Source: Arthrobacter sp. MMS18-M83 | GTDB lineage: Bacteria; Actinomycetota; Actinomycetes; Actinomycetales; Micrococcaceae | DNA length: 64,000 nt | Reading direction: 5' to 3' | NCBI RefSeq assembly: GCF_026683955.1 | Contig: NZ_CP113343.1 | Location: 4,216,001 to 4,280,000 of the forward strand | Part shown: in pieces, positions 45,997 to 55,718 of the stretch | How the letters are laid out: every line of letters starts with the position of its first letter | Numbering within the stretch: the stretch's first letter is position 1 | The notes under the pieces: generated by a model | The model's input: the letters and a program-made list of their open reading frames with translations, nothing else | Told to the model about the DNA's origin: nothing | Database searches by the model: none | Position numbers and translations under genes: made by a program

Positions 45997-48801
45997 ATGA
46001 ACGCCGTCCAGAGGTTCATCAGAAGCCGTGTGCTGCTGTTGACCGCGGCCATTTTGATCGTCGCCATGTGCTTGTCCGTATTCATCCAGAGCCAGTCGCA
46101 GGCCGCGCTGAACCGGACGGTGGATGAGAACTCACGAGGCCTGTACGACATCCTGGTGCAAGCCAAAGCCGGGAATAACAAAGACGGCGGGGCGCTTGTC
46201 CAGCCGGACATCGCCAACGGCCAGGGTGGCATCAGCTTCCAGCAACTCGAGAAGATCCGTGGGCTGGGTGGCACGTCCGTTGCCGCCCCCATCAGCCTCG
46301 TCTCCCGGGTGACGCAGAACCTGGAGACCCCGCGGCTTGATGCGATGGATTACCTCGGCTACAACGCAGGGCTGGCTGGTGGTGCCACTGCGGGAGACCC
46401 CACCGGCACTGACGCCAAGAAGTGGCCCGCGCCGGAATCCGTCCTTCCTGCCCAGCCCAAGAAGTACCGCCTGACAGCCACTGCCGTGAGCTCCGACGGA
46501 GTGTCCCAGCAAACCCTCTTCCAGACCAGCGCTGAAGGCACCCTGGGCAAAGGCCAGGTCATTGAGCAGCAGTCCGCCGGGGGCAAGAGCATCCGCATTG
46601 CCGGTCCTGCAGGGGAGACCGGGATCAAGTTCCCTGCACCTGCAGGTGGCTCCGAGCACAACCTCTTCAACCTCTCGGTTGCGCTTCCCATGGCTCCCCA
46701 AGTCACCGAATCCGTGGTCGCGGTCGACCCGACAGCCGAACGTGCCCTCCTTGGCTCGGCTGGCGACTTCCTTGCACCTCTGCAAAAGGCACCGCCTGCC
46801 GACACCCGCAACGCAGGCGCCATCGGACGCTACTTTGAGCAACTCTTCTCCAAGAGCCCCACGCAGCAAGAGCTCGAACAGGGCCCGGACTTCCTCGGCG
46901 TCAAGCTCAAATACTGGGCGCCCCTCATGACGCAGTACCAGCAGGCCAAGTTGTCCGGCCAGATCACGGATGCCTCGCAGGCCATTCCCCTGATCGTCCG
47001 GCAGGGAACTTCCCTTGACCTGAAGTACTCGGTGAAGATCCAGGAAATCGATGATTCCGGCAAGGTCGTCAACGACGTCGGCACCGTCTCGCGGTCCCTG
47101 GACAAGGACTACCTGCCCTTCGTGTCAAAGTCGCCGTTCTCCCTGCAATGGCCCGGATCTACCGACCACAGCCAGTTGCTCGGTAACACGGGCAACTTCA
47201 GCCAAGGCCTGTACCAGCCTGCCCAGTGGAGCACGGACTTCGCGGCCGCACCCAAGTACAAGGATGGCGACACCTCCGCGAATGGAGCCGTTGGCAAGTC
47301 CGCAACGCCGAGGGACTGGGTGACTGTCAACAAGCTGCCCGAAAAGTCGACTTTTGGGGCGATCGTGGACCAGGCCCAACGCAAGCCTGTCGATGAGCGC
47401 TCGTACCGTGAGAACCTTTCCACGGGATCGAAGCCAGCTACTCCGCTCCCGATGGTCTATGGGACGTTCGATCCGGCCCAGATCCAGAAAGCAGCAGGCG
47501 ACGTCAACAAGCTGCCCTTGGGTGGCTACGATCCCGCTCCGATGACGCTCCAGAAGGACGCCTCAGGCAATGACACCGCAGCCAAGGGCCTCAAGCCCTC
47601 GCTGAGCGCCACAGGGCTGGTGAGCCAGTCTGCCGGTGCCATCACCGACTACTACGGCCTTGCCGCGGCCCGCGGATACAGCACGAACGCCAACGTGATC
47701 GACGCCGTCCGGGTTCGCGCCAGTGCCGCCGGCAACTGGAAGCAGGCTCAGCCGGACGTCGACAAGCTCGCAGCCCAGATCCGCGACCTGGGACTCGAAG
47801 CCACGGTTGTGGCCGGTTCTGCGCGTGAAGACGCCAACATCTTCGTCCCCGGTTACTCCAAGGACGACGCCGGCAAGGAGTCCGCGCTCGGCACCGTCCA
47901 GCAGTCGTGGGTCCGGCAGGATGCCGCAGATGCCGTCTCCGGCTCGCTGACCGGCACCAACATCACGCTTCTGTTCCTGACGCTCTGCGGAGCCACCTTG
48001 CTGACGGGCGCTTCCACTGTCAGCTACGTCCGTCAACGACGAAGCGAAGCCGGGATCCTTCGGGCCATGGGCTGGACCCAGAGGAAGATCCGCAGCTGGG
48101 TCCTTGAGGAATTCGGCATCGGTGCGGCGATCGTTGCCTTGGCAGGCATTGCGTTGAGCCTTCTGAGCTGGAACCTGGCAACAGTCATTGTTTCCGCGTC
48201 TGTGTTGGTGCTTTACTCCGCTGCCGCCTACATTGCAGCCCAGCAATTGCGGCACCGGGATGTTGTGGACCAGGAACCACAGCACGATGAACGACTCATC
48301 GCCGTGGACTCGCCGCTAACGTTTGCGTACCGCCAACTGGTCACCCACCGTTTCAGCTCAGTGTCACTGGCCGTGGCCGTGGGCGTGTTCGGAGCGGCCG
48401 TTGGTGCCCTGATCGCCCTGCTCATCGACATCCCACGCGCAGCGGGAGCCAGCGCCCTCAGCGGACTGGCGTCGGCCGCCGTCGCCCTGCCGAGTGTCAT
48501 CCTGGCAGTCAGCGGGGTTCTCGTGGGCCTCGTGCTGACCTTGGTCACAGGTCGGTTCGAACTCAAGGCCAGGCGCGAGCAACTCAGCACGCTCAAGGCC
48601 ATGGGTTGGAACCCGGACATGCTGGGCCAGGTCCGGTTCTTCGAAAATGCCTTGGTCGGAGCTGCGGCCCTGATCCTGGGCGTCCTGGGGGCGTTGGGCA
48701 TAGGCCTGCTGCTCGCTCCCTATGCAGCACTCTGGGCCGCCTTGGCCGGAGTGCTGGCCGTACTTTGCTGGATTCCCATTGCAACGAAAGTGGTCAAATG
48801 A
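45997..48801 (+). CDS. FtsX-like ABC transporter permease
   Basis: This 934-residue protein has one N-terminal membrane segment (VLLLTAAILIVAMCLSVFI), a very large extracytoplasmic domain (about residues 45–660), and a cluster of FtsX-type segments near 670–790. After a Gln/His-rich linker a second set ends the protein. MacB/LolC-like exporters of this type move lipoproteins, peptides or antibiotics rather than import. ATG 45997 has GGGAG in front. The stop overlaps the ATPase start (ATGA), so the two form an operon. Confidence 0.88.
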   Translation: MNAVQRFIRSRVLLLTAAILIVAMCLSVFIQSQSQAALNRTVDENSRGLYDILVQAKAGNNKDGGALVQPDIANGQGGISFQQLEKIRGLGGTSVAAPISLVSRVTQNLETPRLDAMDYLGYNAGLAGGATAGDPTGTDAKKWPAPESVLPAQPKKYRLTATAVSSDGVSQQTLFQTSAEGTLGKGQVIEQQSAGGKSIRIAGPAGETGIKFPAPAGGSEHNLFNLSVALPMAPQVTESVVAVDPTAERALLGSAGDFLAPLQKAPPADTRNAGAIGRYFEQLFSKSPTQQELEQGPDFLGVKLKYWAPLMTQYQQAKLSGQITDASQAIPLIVRQGTSLDLKYSVKIQEIDDSGKVVNDVGTVSRSLDKDYLPFVSKSPFSLQWPGSTDHSQLLGNTGNFSQGLYQPAQWSTDFAAAPKYKDGDTSANGAVGKSATPRDWVTVNKLPEKSTFGAIVDQAQRKPVDERSYRENLSTGSKPATPLPMVYGTFDPAQIQKAAGDVNKLPLGGYDPAPMTLQKDASGNDTAAKGLKPSLSATGLVSQSAGAITDYYGLAAARGYSTNANVIDAVRVRASAAGNWKQAQPDVDKLAAQIRDLGLEATVVAGSAREDANIFVPGYSKDDAGKESALGTVQQSWVRQDAADAVSGSLTGTNITLLFLTLCGATLLTGASTVSYVRQRRSEAGILRAMGWTQRKIRSWVLEEFGIGAAIVALAGIALSLLSWNLATVIVSASVLVLYSAAAYIAAQQLRHRDVVDQEPQHDERLIAVDSPLTFAYRQLVTHRFSSVSLAVAVGVFGAAVGALIALLIDIPRAAGASALSGLASAAVALPSVILAVSGVLVGLVLTLVTGRFELKARREQLSTLKAMGWNPDMLGQVRFFENALVGAAALILGVLGALGIGLLLAPYAALWAALAGVLAVLCWIPIATKVVK

Positions 48802-49553
48802 CTGACAATCTCCATCCCGATCTGACCCCGACCACGGAATCCGCCGACGAGTCGTTCCAGACGCGCGCCAACACCATCGTCAGGGCGGCGGACCACGCTA
48901 CGCCCCTGCAGTTGAGCAACATCACCATCCGCTATGGCGGGGACAAAGGTGGCGCCGAGCCGGTCACAGTCGTCGAGGACTTCAGCCTCACCCTCCACGC
49001 AGGCGAGATGCACTGCATCGCCGGGCGAAGCGGCTCAGGCAAGACCAGCATCCTGACGGTGGGCGCGGGACTCACACTCCCGACGTCGGGCCGGGTCCTC
49101 TGGGAAGGCGACTCCCTCGAGAAGATGGGCGACGACGAAATCGCCGACCGCCGCCGCGCGCTGATCGGGTACGTGGACCAGGGCGGTGCGTTGATCGACG
49201 GCATGAGCGCTTTGGAGAACGTGTTATTGCCGGCCGTTCCCGACGGGGAAGTGGAGCAGCGCACCGAAATGGCCAAGGACCTGCTGGACCTGGTCGGACT
49301 GGGCCGGCGCATGCGCCACCGTCCGGCGCAGCTGTCCGGTGGTGAGCGCCAGCGTGTTGCCATCGCGCGCGCCCTGATCCTGGGCACCCGCGTCCTGGTG
49401 GTGGACGAGCCCACGGCCAGCCTGGACCGTACCTCGGCCAACCGCATCATCGGCATCCTGAAGGACACCACCAACGACGGTATTGCCGTGCTGGTGGCGT
49501 CGCACGACCACGAGTTGGTCCGGCTCAGCGATACGCTGACTGAATTGAACTAG
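48798..49553 (+). CDS. ABC transporter ATP-binding protein (MacB/LolD type)
   Basis: This 251-residue ATPase has Walker A GRSGSGKTS, Q-loop YVDQGG, signature LSGGERQRVAIARAL, Walker B VLVVDEPTASLD and the H-loop ASHDHELV. An N-terminal extension of about 35 residues precedes the core. It partners with the permease at 45997, with start and stop overlapping. A strong hairpin follows the stop. Confidence 0.93.
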   Translation: MTDNLHPDLTPTTESADESFQTRANTIVRAADHATPLQLSNITIRYGGDKGGAEPVTVVEDFSLTLHAGEMHCIAGRSGSGKTSILTVGAGLTLPTSGRVLWEGDSLEKMGDDEIADRRRALIGYVDQGGALIDGMSALENVLLPAVPDGEVEQRTEMAKDLLDLVGLGRRMRHRPAQLSGGERQRVAIARALILGTRVLVVDEPTASLDRTSANRIIGILKDTTNDGIAVLVASHDHELVRLSDTLTELN

Positions 49554-49565
49554 TAGCCGATGCCT

Positions 49566-49596
49566 CCGGACTGGCCGTCATATGCGGCCAGTCCGG
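49566..49596 (+). terminator. Terminator of the ABC exporter operon
   Basis: A perfect 12-bp stem (CCGGACTGGCCG and its complement) with a TCATATG loop is followed by TCTTTCC. It lies between the ATPase and metG. Confidence 0.8.
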
Positions 49597-49630
49597 TCTT
49601 TCCATCTCCAAGAGAAGGTAACTTCGTAGA

Positions 49631-51190
49631 GTGACGTCTCCAGAAAAACCCCCGTTCTACATCACCACTGCCATTACGTACCCGAACGGCGAGCCGCATA
49701 TCGGCCATGCCTACGAGTACATTGCCACCGATGCGATGGCCCGGTTCAAGCGCCTCGACGGCTACGACGTGATGTTCCTGACCGGTACGGACGAGCACGG
49801 CATGAAGATTGCCCAGGCGGCGGAAAAGGAAGGCATCACCCCCAAGGAACTCGTGGACCGGAATGCCGAAATCTACAAGGCCGCCCACGCTGCCTTGGGC
49901 ATCTCGTACGACCGCTTCATCCGCACCACGGATGAAGATCACTACGCTGCCTCCCAGGCCATCTGGAAGAAGATGGAAGCCAAGGGGGACATCTACCTTT
50001 CCAAGTACGAGGGCTGGTATTCGGTCCGCGACGAAGCCTATTACACGGAGGACGAGACAGTCCTGAAGGACGACGGCGTCCGTTACTCGCGCGGTACCGA
50101 CACCGAAGTGACGTGGACCGCGGAGGAGAGCTACTTTTTCCGGTTGTCCTCTTACCAGGATAAGTTGCTGGCGTTGTACGAGGAGCAGCCGGAATTCGGC
50201 GCCCCGCAGTACCGCTTCAACGAAGTCATCAGCTTCGTCAAGCAGGGTCTGCAGGACTTGTCGATCAGCCGGACGACTTTCGACTGGGGTGTCCCGGTAC
50301 CGGGGAACGACAAGCACGTCATGTACGTGTGGGTTGATGCCCTGACTAATTACCTGACGGGGGTCGGCTACCCCGATGCGGAATCGGAGGCGTTCCGTAA
50401 GTTCTGGCCGGCGGACGTCCACGTCATCGGCAAGGACATTTCCCGGTTCCATGCGATCTTCTGGCCCGCCTTCCTGATGAGCGCCGGCCTGGAACTGCCC
50501 AAGAGGGTCATGATCCATGGCTTCCTGACCAACAACGGCGTCAAGATGTCCAAGTCCCTCGGCAACGTGGTGGCTCCCAAGGACTTCGTGGAGCAGTACG
50601 GCCTGGACCAGGTGCGCTTCTTCTTCCTCCGCGAAGTGCCCTTCGGTGCCGACGGCAGCTACAACCACGAGGCAATCGTGGGCCGCATGAACGCAGACCT
50701 CGCCAACAACTTCGGCAACCTGGCACAGCGTTCGCTGTCCATGGTGGCCAAGAACTGCGAAGGCAAGGTGCCGGTCCCCGGCGAGTTCTCAGCCGAGGAC
50801 TCCGCGCTGCTGGCCCAGGCCGGCGGGCTGCTGGACGCGGCCCGCGCCGCTTTCGAGAAGCAGGAATTCAGCCGCGCCCTCGAGGCAATCTGGGCCGTGC
50901 TCGGTGACACCAACGCCTACTTCGCCGAGCAGGCCCCGTGGGTCCTGCGCAAGACCGACGTCGAGCGCATGAACACGGTCCTCTACGTCACGTTGGAAGT
51001 AGTCCGCATCGTAGCGATCCTCGCCCAACCGATCATGCCGACGTCGGCAGCCAAGCTGCTTGAGGCTCTGGGACAGTCCGACGGTGAGGCCCGCCAATTC
51101 GCTGCCATCGCCACTCCGATCGTCCCCGGCACGCAGCTCCCGGCGCCGGCCCCGGTCTTCCCCCGCTACGAGGAGCCCGCCGAGGCCTAA
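49631..51190 (+). CDS. metG: Methionyl-tRNA synthetase
   Basis: This 519-residue class I synthetase has the HIGH-type motif [11 protein letters not shown] near residue 20 and KMSKS in [12 protein letters not shown]. The connective region lacks a zinc knuckle and there is no C-terminal tRNA-binding (EMAP-like) extension, which is the compact form. GTG 49631 is preceded by GAAGG at a long distance. A terminator follows at 51249. Confidence 0.96.
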   Translation: MTSPEKPPFYITTAITYPNGEPHIGHAYEYIATDAMARFKRLDGYDVMFLTGTDEHGMKIAQAAEKEGITPKELVDRNAEIYKAAHAALGISYDRFIRTTDEDHYAASQAIWKKMEAKGDIYLSKYEGWYSVRDEAYYTEDETVLKDDGVRYSRGTDTEVTWTAEESYFFRLSSYQDKLLALYEEQPEFGAPQYRFNEVISFVKQGLQDLSISRTTFDWGVPVPGNDKHVMYVWVDALTNYLTGVGYPDAESEAFRKFWPADVHVIGKDISRFHAIFWPAFLMSAGLELPKRVMIHGFLTNNGVKMSKSLGNVVAPKDFVEQYGLDQVRFFFLREVPFGADGSYNHEAIVGRMNADLANNFGNLAQRSLSMVAKNCEGKVPVPGEFSAEDSALLAQAGGLLDAARAAFEKQEFSRALEAIWAVLGDTNAYFAEQAPWVLRKTDVERMNTVLYVTLEVVRIVAILAQPIMPTSAAKLLEALGQSDGEARQFAAIATPIVPGTQLPAPAPVFPRYEEPAEA

Positions 51191-51191
51191 C

Positions 51192-51242
51192 CGCTCGCTC
51201 ACCTATACGGCCCTTTACCGGAACGCTCGCTCACTTATACGG
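51192..51242 (+). repeat. GCTCGCTCAC repeat family (site 3), two direct copies
   Basis: CGCTCGCTCACCTATACGG (51192–51210) and ACGCTCGCTCACTTATACGG (51223–51242) lie directly after the metG stop as a tandem pair. They share the end sequence of the elements at 4718 and 7869, but here both copies have the same orientation and no distal inverted end is present. Confidence 0.65.
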
Positions 51243-51248
51243 GGCGTG

Positions 51249-51278
51249 ACACCCCCTCACCCACCGGTGAGGGGGTGT
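51249..51278 (+). terminator. Terminator of metG
   Basis: A perfect 13-bp stem (ACACCCCCTCACC and its complement) with a CACC loop is followed by TTCCTTTCCC. Confidence 0.8.
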
Positions 51279-51623
51279 TCCTTTCCCGTCCAATGATCGG
51301 TCGGTGTCCGGAGACGGATCCAGCGGGCCGCCGGATGTCCGAGTGGTGCCATCGCGCCGGTGAGTGGTGACCCAAACGGAGCAGGTAGTAGCCGGGACAA
51401 AGCGCACTGGCTCCTGTATGTAAACGCGTACCCGCCACTCGCGTTAATCAGGCGAACGAAACCTAGCCTGAAAAGCAAGCGAACTGATGACACTTTCTGG
51501 GGAGTAACTGTCAAGATTCATCTCGCTGGTTGAGGTCTCCCGTACTTGTCTTTCCTGGGTCTCGAAGACGGTTACTCCGCAAAGTCTGCTCAGCTCGAAC
51601 CTGACGTGGTTGGAGGGACCGAA
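51279..51623 (+). other. Gene-free stretch upstream of the Pro-rich surface protein
   Basis: These 345 bases hold no convincing gene or RNA. A long 5' leader is possible, since GGAGG precedes ATG 51624 only at the end. I looked for a cell-wall-type riboswitch here and could not support one. Confidence 0.4.
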
Positions 51624-52472
51624 ATGAAACGGACTATTGCGACTATGGGGGTCGTGGGCCTGGGATTGCTGGGTGCCACGGTGTCGGCGAACGCTGCTCC
51701 CTCAGACAAGATCACCATCTGCCACGCCACGCATTCGGCGTCGAACCCATACATCGCAGTGACGATCAGCTTGGCGGCGTTGTCCGGGCATGTCGCCGAC
51801 ACCAACGATATCGTCCCTGCAAACGCTGGCGCCTTTATGCCCAACGGACAAAACCTCACCCCGGAAAACATCGCCATCCTCAACGCCGGCTGCCGGGTGG
51901 TCAGCCCGCCGGTGGTGAGCCCGCCGGTGACCAGTCCGCCGGTGGATCCGGTGGTCAGCCCGCCGGTGACCAGCCCGCCGGTGGATCCGGTGGTGAGCCC
52001 GCCGGCGAGCCCGGTGGATCCGGTGGTGAGCCCGCCGGTGACCAGCCCGCCGGTGGATCCGCTGGTGAGCCCGCCGGTGACCAGCCCGCCGGTGGATCCG
52101 CTGGTGAGCCCGCCGGTGACCAGCCCGCCGATGACCAGCCCGCCGGTGAGCCCGGTGGATCCGGTGGGTCCTGTAGAGCGGGTAGCGCCAGGCGCGCCAC
52201 CGGTCGTCACGCGTGTCGTTCCCCCTGTGGTTCCACCCGTCGCCGCGCCGGCAGCGCCCGTGCCTGCAGCTGTCATTCCCGCTACGGCAGGTGCCGAAGC
52301 TGCGCCGGACGCCGCGATAACGAATGTGGGGTACAACGTCCAAACGGCCGTTGGCGGGAAGGCGGACGCTGGTATCCCCGGTTGGCTAGCCGGCTTGACT
52401 GGTCTCTTCAGTGCAGTGGCCGCATTCGTGGTCCTGAGGAGCCGTGTGCGGGCCCGGAAGGCCGACCGCTAG
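51624..52472 (+). CDS. Exported surface protein with Pro-Pro-Val repeats and a C-terminal anchor
   Basis: This 282-residue protein has a signal peptide (MKRTIATMGVVGLGLLGATV, cut after SANA) and a small domain (ITICHATHSASNPY … NAGC). It continues with 13 SPP-containing repeats based on a 13-residue unit (VVSPPVTSPPVDP) from residue 92 to about 182. After a Pro/Ala stretch the C-terminus resembles a cell-wall sorting signal: NVQTA (52335–52349), a membrane segment and the basic tail RSRVRARKADR. LPXTG itself is missing. The next gene is a sortase, 72 bases on, so this is probably its substrate. GGAGGG lies before ATG 51624. Confidence 0.8.
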   Translation: MKRTIATMGVVGLGLLGATVSANAAPSDKITICHATHSASNPYIAVTISLAALSGHVADTNDIVPANAGAFMPNGQNLTPENIAILNAGCRVVSPPVVSPPVTSPPVDPVVSPPVTSPPVDPVVSPPASPVDPVVSPPVTSPPVDPLVSPPVTSPPVDPLVSPPVTSPPMTSPPVSPVDPVGPVERVAPGAPPVVTRVVPPVVPPVAAPAAPVPAAVIPATAGAEAAPDAAITNVGYNVQTAVGGKADAGIPGWLAGLTGLFSAVAAFVVLRSRVRARKADR

Positions 52473-52544
52473 GCAAACCCCGGTGGGTGCCGCGATGCGA
52501 TGTGCGGCACCCATCCACCTGTTTCACCGTCTCCGGGAGTGATC

Positions 52545-53252
52545 ATGGCACGTCACCGCTACGCACGGCAGCCGGCAGCCGGCATCCGTGGCCTGGTGAT
52601 CAGTTCCAGGGATCTTCTCCTGTTGGCGATTTGCGTCGGGGGGCTGCTTGCGTCGTGGCTGGTCTACGGTGTATCCGGCCCACCGGATCCAGTCGCTTTC
52701 GACGCAGGGACGCGGCTGCTTTCGTCGCCGCCTCCCGCGAACAAGCCCGCGGCAAACCAGGCAGCCGTGGTCGCACCTGCCTCTAGGCGGGGAATGCCGC
52801 TCCCTGCGGCGTCGGCTCCTTTGCAGATTACCTACCCGGCGGCTGGCCTAAATGTGGTGGTTCACCCGCTGCGACCGGATCCCGCTGAAACTGGCGCGCA
52901 CAGCATTGAGCCTCCGGAGACGATGGATGGATATTGGCTCAGTCCGTTCGGAACCCCGGGGGCGGGCTCGACGAATACCACGTACGTGATTGGGCACAGC
53001 TGGGAAGGCCTCGACGCCCCGTTCAACCATCTCAGCTACGCAGCAGCCCCGGGGGATGAGCTCAAAGTCGTCACGGAGACGGGAGCGATGACATACAAAG
53101 TCGAGTCCGTCACGACGTACACAAAATCGACTTTGAAGGACAGTCCCATCTGGACGGCGGTGCCCAGCCGCCTAGTCCTGATCAGCTGCTACACGCAGGA
53201 TCTCTGGGGCAAGAATGTCGCAGTGGTTGCCTCACCAGTGCTCGGCCGGTAG
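52545..53252 (+). CDS. Sortase-family transpeptidase (class E/F-like)
   Basis: This 235-residue protein has an N-terminal anchor ([19 protein letters not shown]) and a sortase beta-barrel. The catalytic His is near 151 (YVIGHSWEG) and Cys near 215 ([10 protein letters not shown]). The Arg normally found a few residues after Cys is replaced: the matching segment reads WGKNVAVVA with Lys223. It would attach the neighbouring surface protein to the wall. ATG 52545 follows GGGAG. The longer frame to 52500 was rejected because it lacks a ribosome site. Confidence 0.85.
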   Translation: MARHRYARQPAAGIRGLVISSRDLLLLAICVGGLLASWLVYGVSGPPDPVAFDAGTRLLSSPPPANKPAANQAAVVAPASRRGMPLPAASAPLQITYPAAGLNVVVHPLRPDPAETGAHSIEPPETMDGYWLSPFGTPGAGSTNTTYVIGHSWEGLDAPFNHLSYAAAPGDELKVVTETGAMTYKVESVTTYTKSTLKDSPIWTAVPSRLVLISCYTQDLWGKNVAVVASPVLGR

Positions 53253-53323
53253 CTCCCCCCTCCGAGAGTTCAAATGCTGAGACTATTTTGACCAGCATGT
53301 GGATGCCTTGGCAGTCTGAAAAC

Positions 53324-54388
53324 ATGAGTGCAACGCAACCCACCGCAACGATCAATCTGGCTGTCATTCCCGGCGACGGCATTGGCCCCGAAGTCATTGC
53401 CGAAGCCCTCAAGGTCCTGGAGAAGGTCGTTGCCGAAGAAGGCGTTGCCCTGGAGCGGACCGAATACAAGCTTGGAGCCCAGCACTGGCTCGAAACCGGT
53501 GAAACACTCCCCGATGAGGTCCTAGCTGACCTGCGCACCCGTGATGCCATCCTGTTCGGTGCCGTCGGTGCAGCCCCGGGGGATACCCGTATTCCTTCCG
53601 GCATCATTGAACGCGAGATGCTGCTCAAGCTCCGTTTCAGCCTGGATCACTTTGTGAACCTGCGCCCGTCACGGCTCTACGGCACGGTCGGCAGCCCTTT
53701 GGCCAACCCCGGCAATATCGATTTCATCGTGGTCCGCGAAGGCACCGAGGGTCCGTACGTCGGCAACGGCGGCACCCTGCGCGGAGGTACCGCCCATGAG
53801 GTCGCCACCGAGGTGTCATTGAACACGGCGCACGGCGTCGAGCGTGTTGTCCGTGATGCGTTCCGCCGCGCCAGCGAGCGGCCCCGCAGGCACGTCACCC
53901 TCGTCCACAAGCACAACGTCCTTGTCTTTGCCGGCCACTTGTGGAAGCGCACTGTTGAGGCCGTAGCCAAGGAATTCCCCGAGGTCACCCACGACTACCT
54001 GCACATCGACGCAGCCACCATCTTCATGGTGACCGACCCGTCCCGCTTCGATGTGATTGTCACCGACAACCTTTTTGGCGACATCATCACGGACCTCGCC
54101 GCGGCAATCACCGGTGGCATCGGCCTGGCAGCCTCGGGCAACATCAACATGGACCGCACCGCGCCCTCCATGTTCGAACCCGTCCACGGTTCCGCTCCGG
54201 ACATCGCCGGCCAGCAGAAAGCGGATCCGACCGCCGCCATCCTGTCCGCGGCCCTGTTGCTGGAGCACCTCGGCTACACCACAGCCGCCCGCAGGATCGA
54301 AGCCGCCGTCGTGGCTGACATCGAAAGCCGCCGCGGCGAAACCCGCAGCACCGCGGCCATCGGCGACGCTATCGCAGCCGCACTTTAG
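53324..54388 (+). CDS. leuB: 3-Isopropylmalate dehydrogenase
   Basis: This 354-residue NAD enzyme catalyses oxidative decarboxylation in leucine synthesis. Motifs are [51 protein letters not shown] and the family signature [13 protein letters not shown] … [20 protein letters not shown] 53324 begins the conserved region. An upstream in-frame TTG adds only 12 residues. Confidence 0.97.
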   Translation: MSATQPTATINLAVIPGDGIGPEVIAEALKVLEKVVAEEGVALERTEYKLGAQHWLETGETLPDEVLADLRTRDAILFGAVGAAPGDTRIPSGIIEREMLLKLRFSLDHFVNLRPSRLYGTVGSPLANPGNIDFIVVREGTEGPYVGNGGTLRGGTAHEVATEVSLNTAHGVERVVRDAFRRASERPRRHVTLVHKHNVLVFAGHLWKRTVEAVAKEFPEVTHDYLHIDAATIFMVTDPSRFDVIVTDNLFGDIITDLAAAITGGIGLAASGNINMDRTAPSMFEPVHGSAPDIAGQQKADPTAAILSAALLLEHLGYTTAARRIEAAVVADIESRRGETRSTAAIGDAIAAAL

Positions 54389-54448
54389 GCCCTGCACTCG
54401 GGCGTAAGCTTTACTTGAATTATTTACCTGCTGCCGTGGTCCATCGCT

Positions 54449-54499
54449 GAACCATACCCTCCAAGAGATGGTTCGCTCTGCCAGGTAGCCGACTGGAGG
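54449..54499 (+). promoter_or_regulatory. Hairpin in the ilvE leader with an anti-Shine-Dalgarno loop
   Basis: GAACCAT (54449–54455) and ATGGTTC (54468–54474) form a 7-bp stem whose 12-base loop contains CCTCCA (54458–54463). This is exactly complementary to the ilvE ribosome site TGGAGG (54494–54499). Loop–SD pairing could block translation. This is a structural suggestion only. Confidence 0.35.
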
Positions 54500-54503
54500 A
54501 AAC

Positions 54504-55616
54504 ATGACTCAGACTGCCCACGGCGTCGAATTCAGCCAGCAGCTCTCGGAGACCCCGAAGTCTGCTGAGGAGCGTGCAGCGATCCTGGCAAACCCGGGAT
54601 TTGGCGACTACTTCACCGACAACACCGTTATCGTCGACTACAGCGTTGACACCGAGGGCAAGGGCGGCTGGCACAATGCCCGCGTCGAGGCCTATGGGCC
54701 GATTTCCCTGGATCCTTCGGCGGCAGTGCTGCACTACGGCCAGGAGATCTTCGAAGGCCTCAAGGCCTACCGCCACGCCGACGGCTCCATTTGGACTTTC
54801 CGTCCTGAGGCCAACGCCGCTCGGCTGAACAAGTCGGCCCGCCGCTTGGCCCTCCCGGAACTGCCTGAGGAGTATTTCCTCGGCGCCATCCGCGAACTCG
54901 TGCAGGCGGACAAGGAATGGGTTCCGTCGGGCGACGGCGAAGCCCTGTACCTGCGCCCGTTCATGATCGCCACGGAGGCGTTCCTGGGTGTCCGCGCCGC
55001 CCGCGAGGTCTCGTTCCGGGTCATCGCGTCTCCGGCCGGCAACTACTTCGGCGGCGAGCTCAAGCCGGTGTCAATCTGGATCTCCCGTGAATACGCCCGC
55101 GCCGGCCGCGGAGGCACCGGTGCTGCCAAGTGTGGTGGAAACTACGCTGCTTCCCTGATCGCCCAGATGGAGGCCGAGGAGAACGGCTGCAAGCAGGTCC
55201 TCTTCCTGGACCACTTCAATGACGACGCCGTTGAGGAACTCGGCGGCATGAACGTCTTCTTCGTCATGAAGGACGGCTCGCTGGTCACCCCGGCGCTCAC
55301 GGGAACCATCCTTGAAGGCGTGACCCGGTCCTCGGTCATTCAGGTGGCCAAGGACATGGGCCGCGAGGTTTCAGAACGCAAGATCACCCTCGCAGAGTGG
55401 CGGGACGGCGTGGCCTCGGGAGGGATCGCCGAGGTCTTCGCTTGCGGAACCGCGGCCGTCATCACGCCCATCGGCGTGCTCAAGGACAAAACCGAGTTCA
55501 TCGGCTCCGAGGACGCCAAGGCAGGCGAAACCACCATGGCGATCCGCCAGCAGCTGCTCGGCATCCAGACCGGAACGGTTGAGGACAAACACGGCTGGCT
55601 GACCCGCCTCGCGTAA
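54504..55616 (+). CDS. ilvE: Branched-chain amino acid aminotransferase
   Basis: This 370-residue class IV PLP aminotransferase performs the last step of valine, leucine and isoleucine synthesis. The PLP Lys is in GGTGAAKCGGNYAASL. FEGLKAYRHADGSIWTFRPE and NVFFVMKDGSLVTPALTGTILEGVTR are characteristic. ATG 54504 has GGAGGA in front. A large terminator follows. Confidence 0.96.
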   Translation: MTQTAHGVEFSQQLSETPKSAEERAAILANPGFGDYFTDNTVIVDYSVDTEGKGGWHNARVEAYGPISLDPSAAVLHYGQEIFEGLKAYRHADGSIWTFRPEANAARLNKSARRLALPELPEEYFLGAIRELVQADKEWVPSGDGEALYLRPFMIATEAFLGVRAAREVSFRVIASPAGNYFGGELKPVSIWISREYARAGRGGTGAAKCGGNYAASLIAQMEAEENGCKQVLFLDHFNDDAVEELGGMNVFFVMKDGSLVTPALTGTILEGVTRSSVIQVAKDMGREVSERKITLAEWRDGVASGGIAEVFACGTAAVITPIGVLKDKTEFIGSEDAKAGETTMAIRQQLLGIQTGTVEDKHGWLTRLA

Positions 55617-55638
55617 GGCTTGCCGGCTTCTGCAATGC

Positions 55639-55679
55639 CCGACGGCGGCCTCCCACTTCGGTGGGCAGGCCGCCGTCGG
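55639..55679. terminator. Terminator between ilvE and the SGNH gene
   Basis: A long stem (CCGACGGCGGCCT, then CCCAC) is closed by a TTCG loop with one unpaired base, followed by CGTTTC. It lies between convergent genes. Confidence 0.85.
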
Positions 55680-55718
55680 CGTTTCACGAGGGAACAGTTG
55701 GCTGGCCGGAAGCCAGGG

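Noticed and set aside
51279..51623. Possible cell-wall-type riboswitch before the surface protein
   Set aside because: I could not line up conserved core elements or paired helices in this stretch.
51895..52170. Tandem repeats resembling a CRISPR array
   Set aside because: The repeats are contiguous without unique spacers, stay in frame and encode Pro-Pro-Val units of an exported protein.
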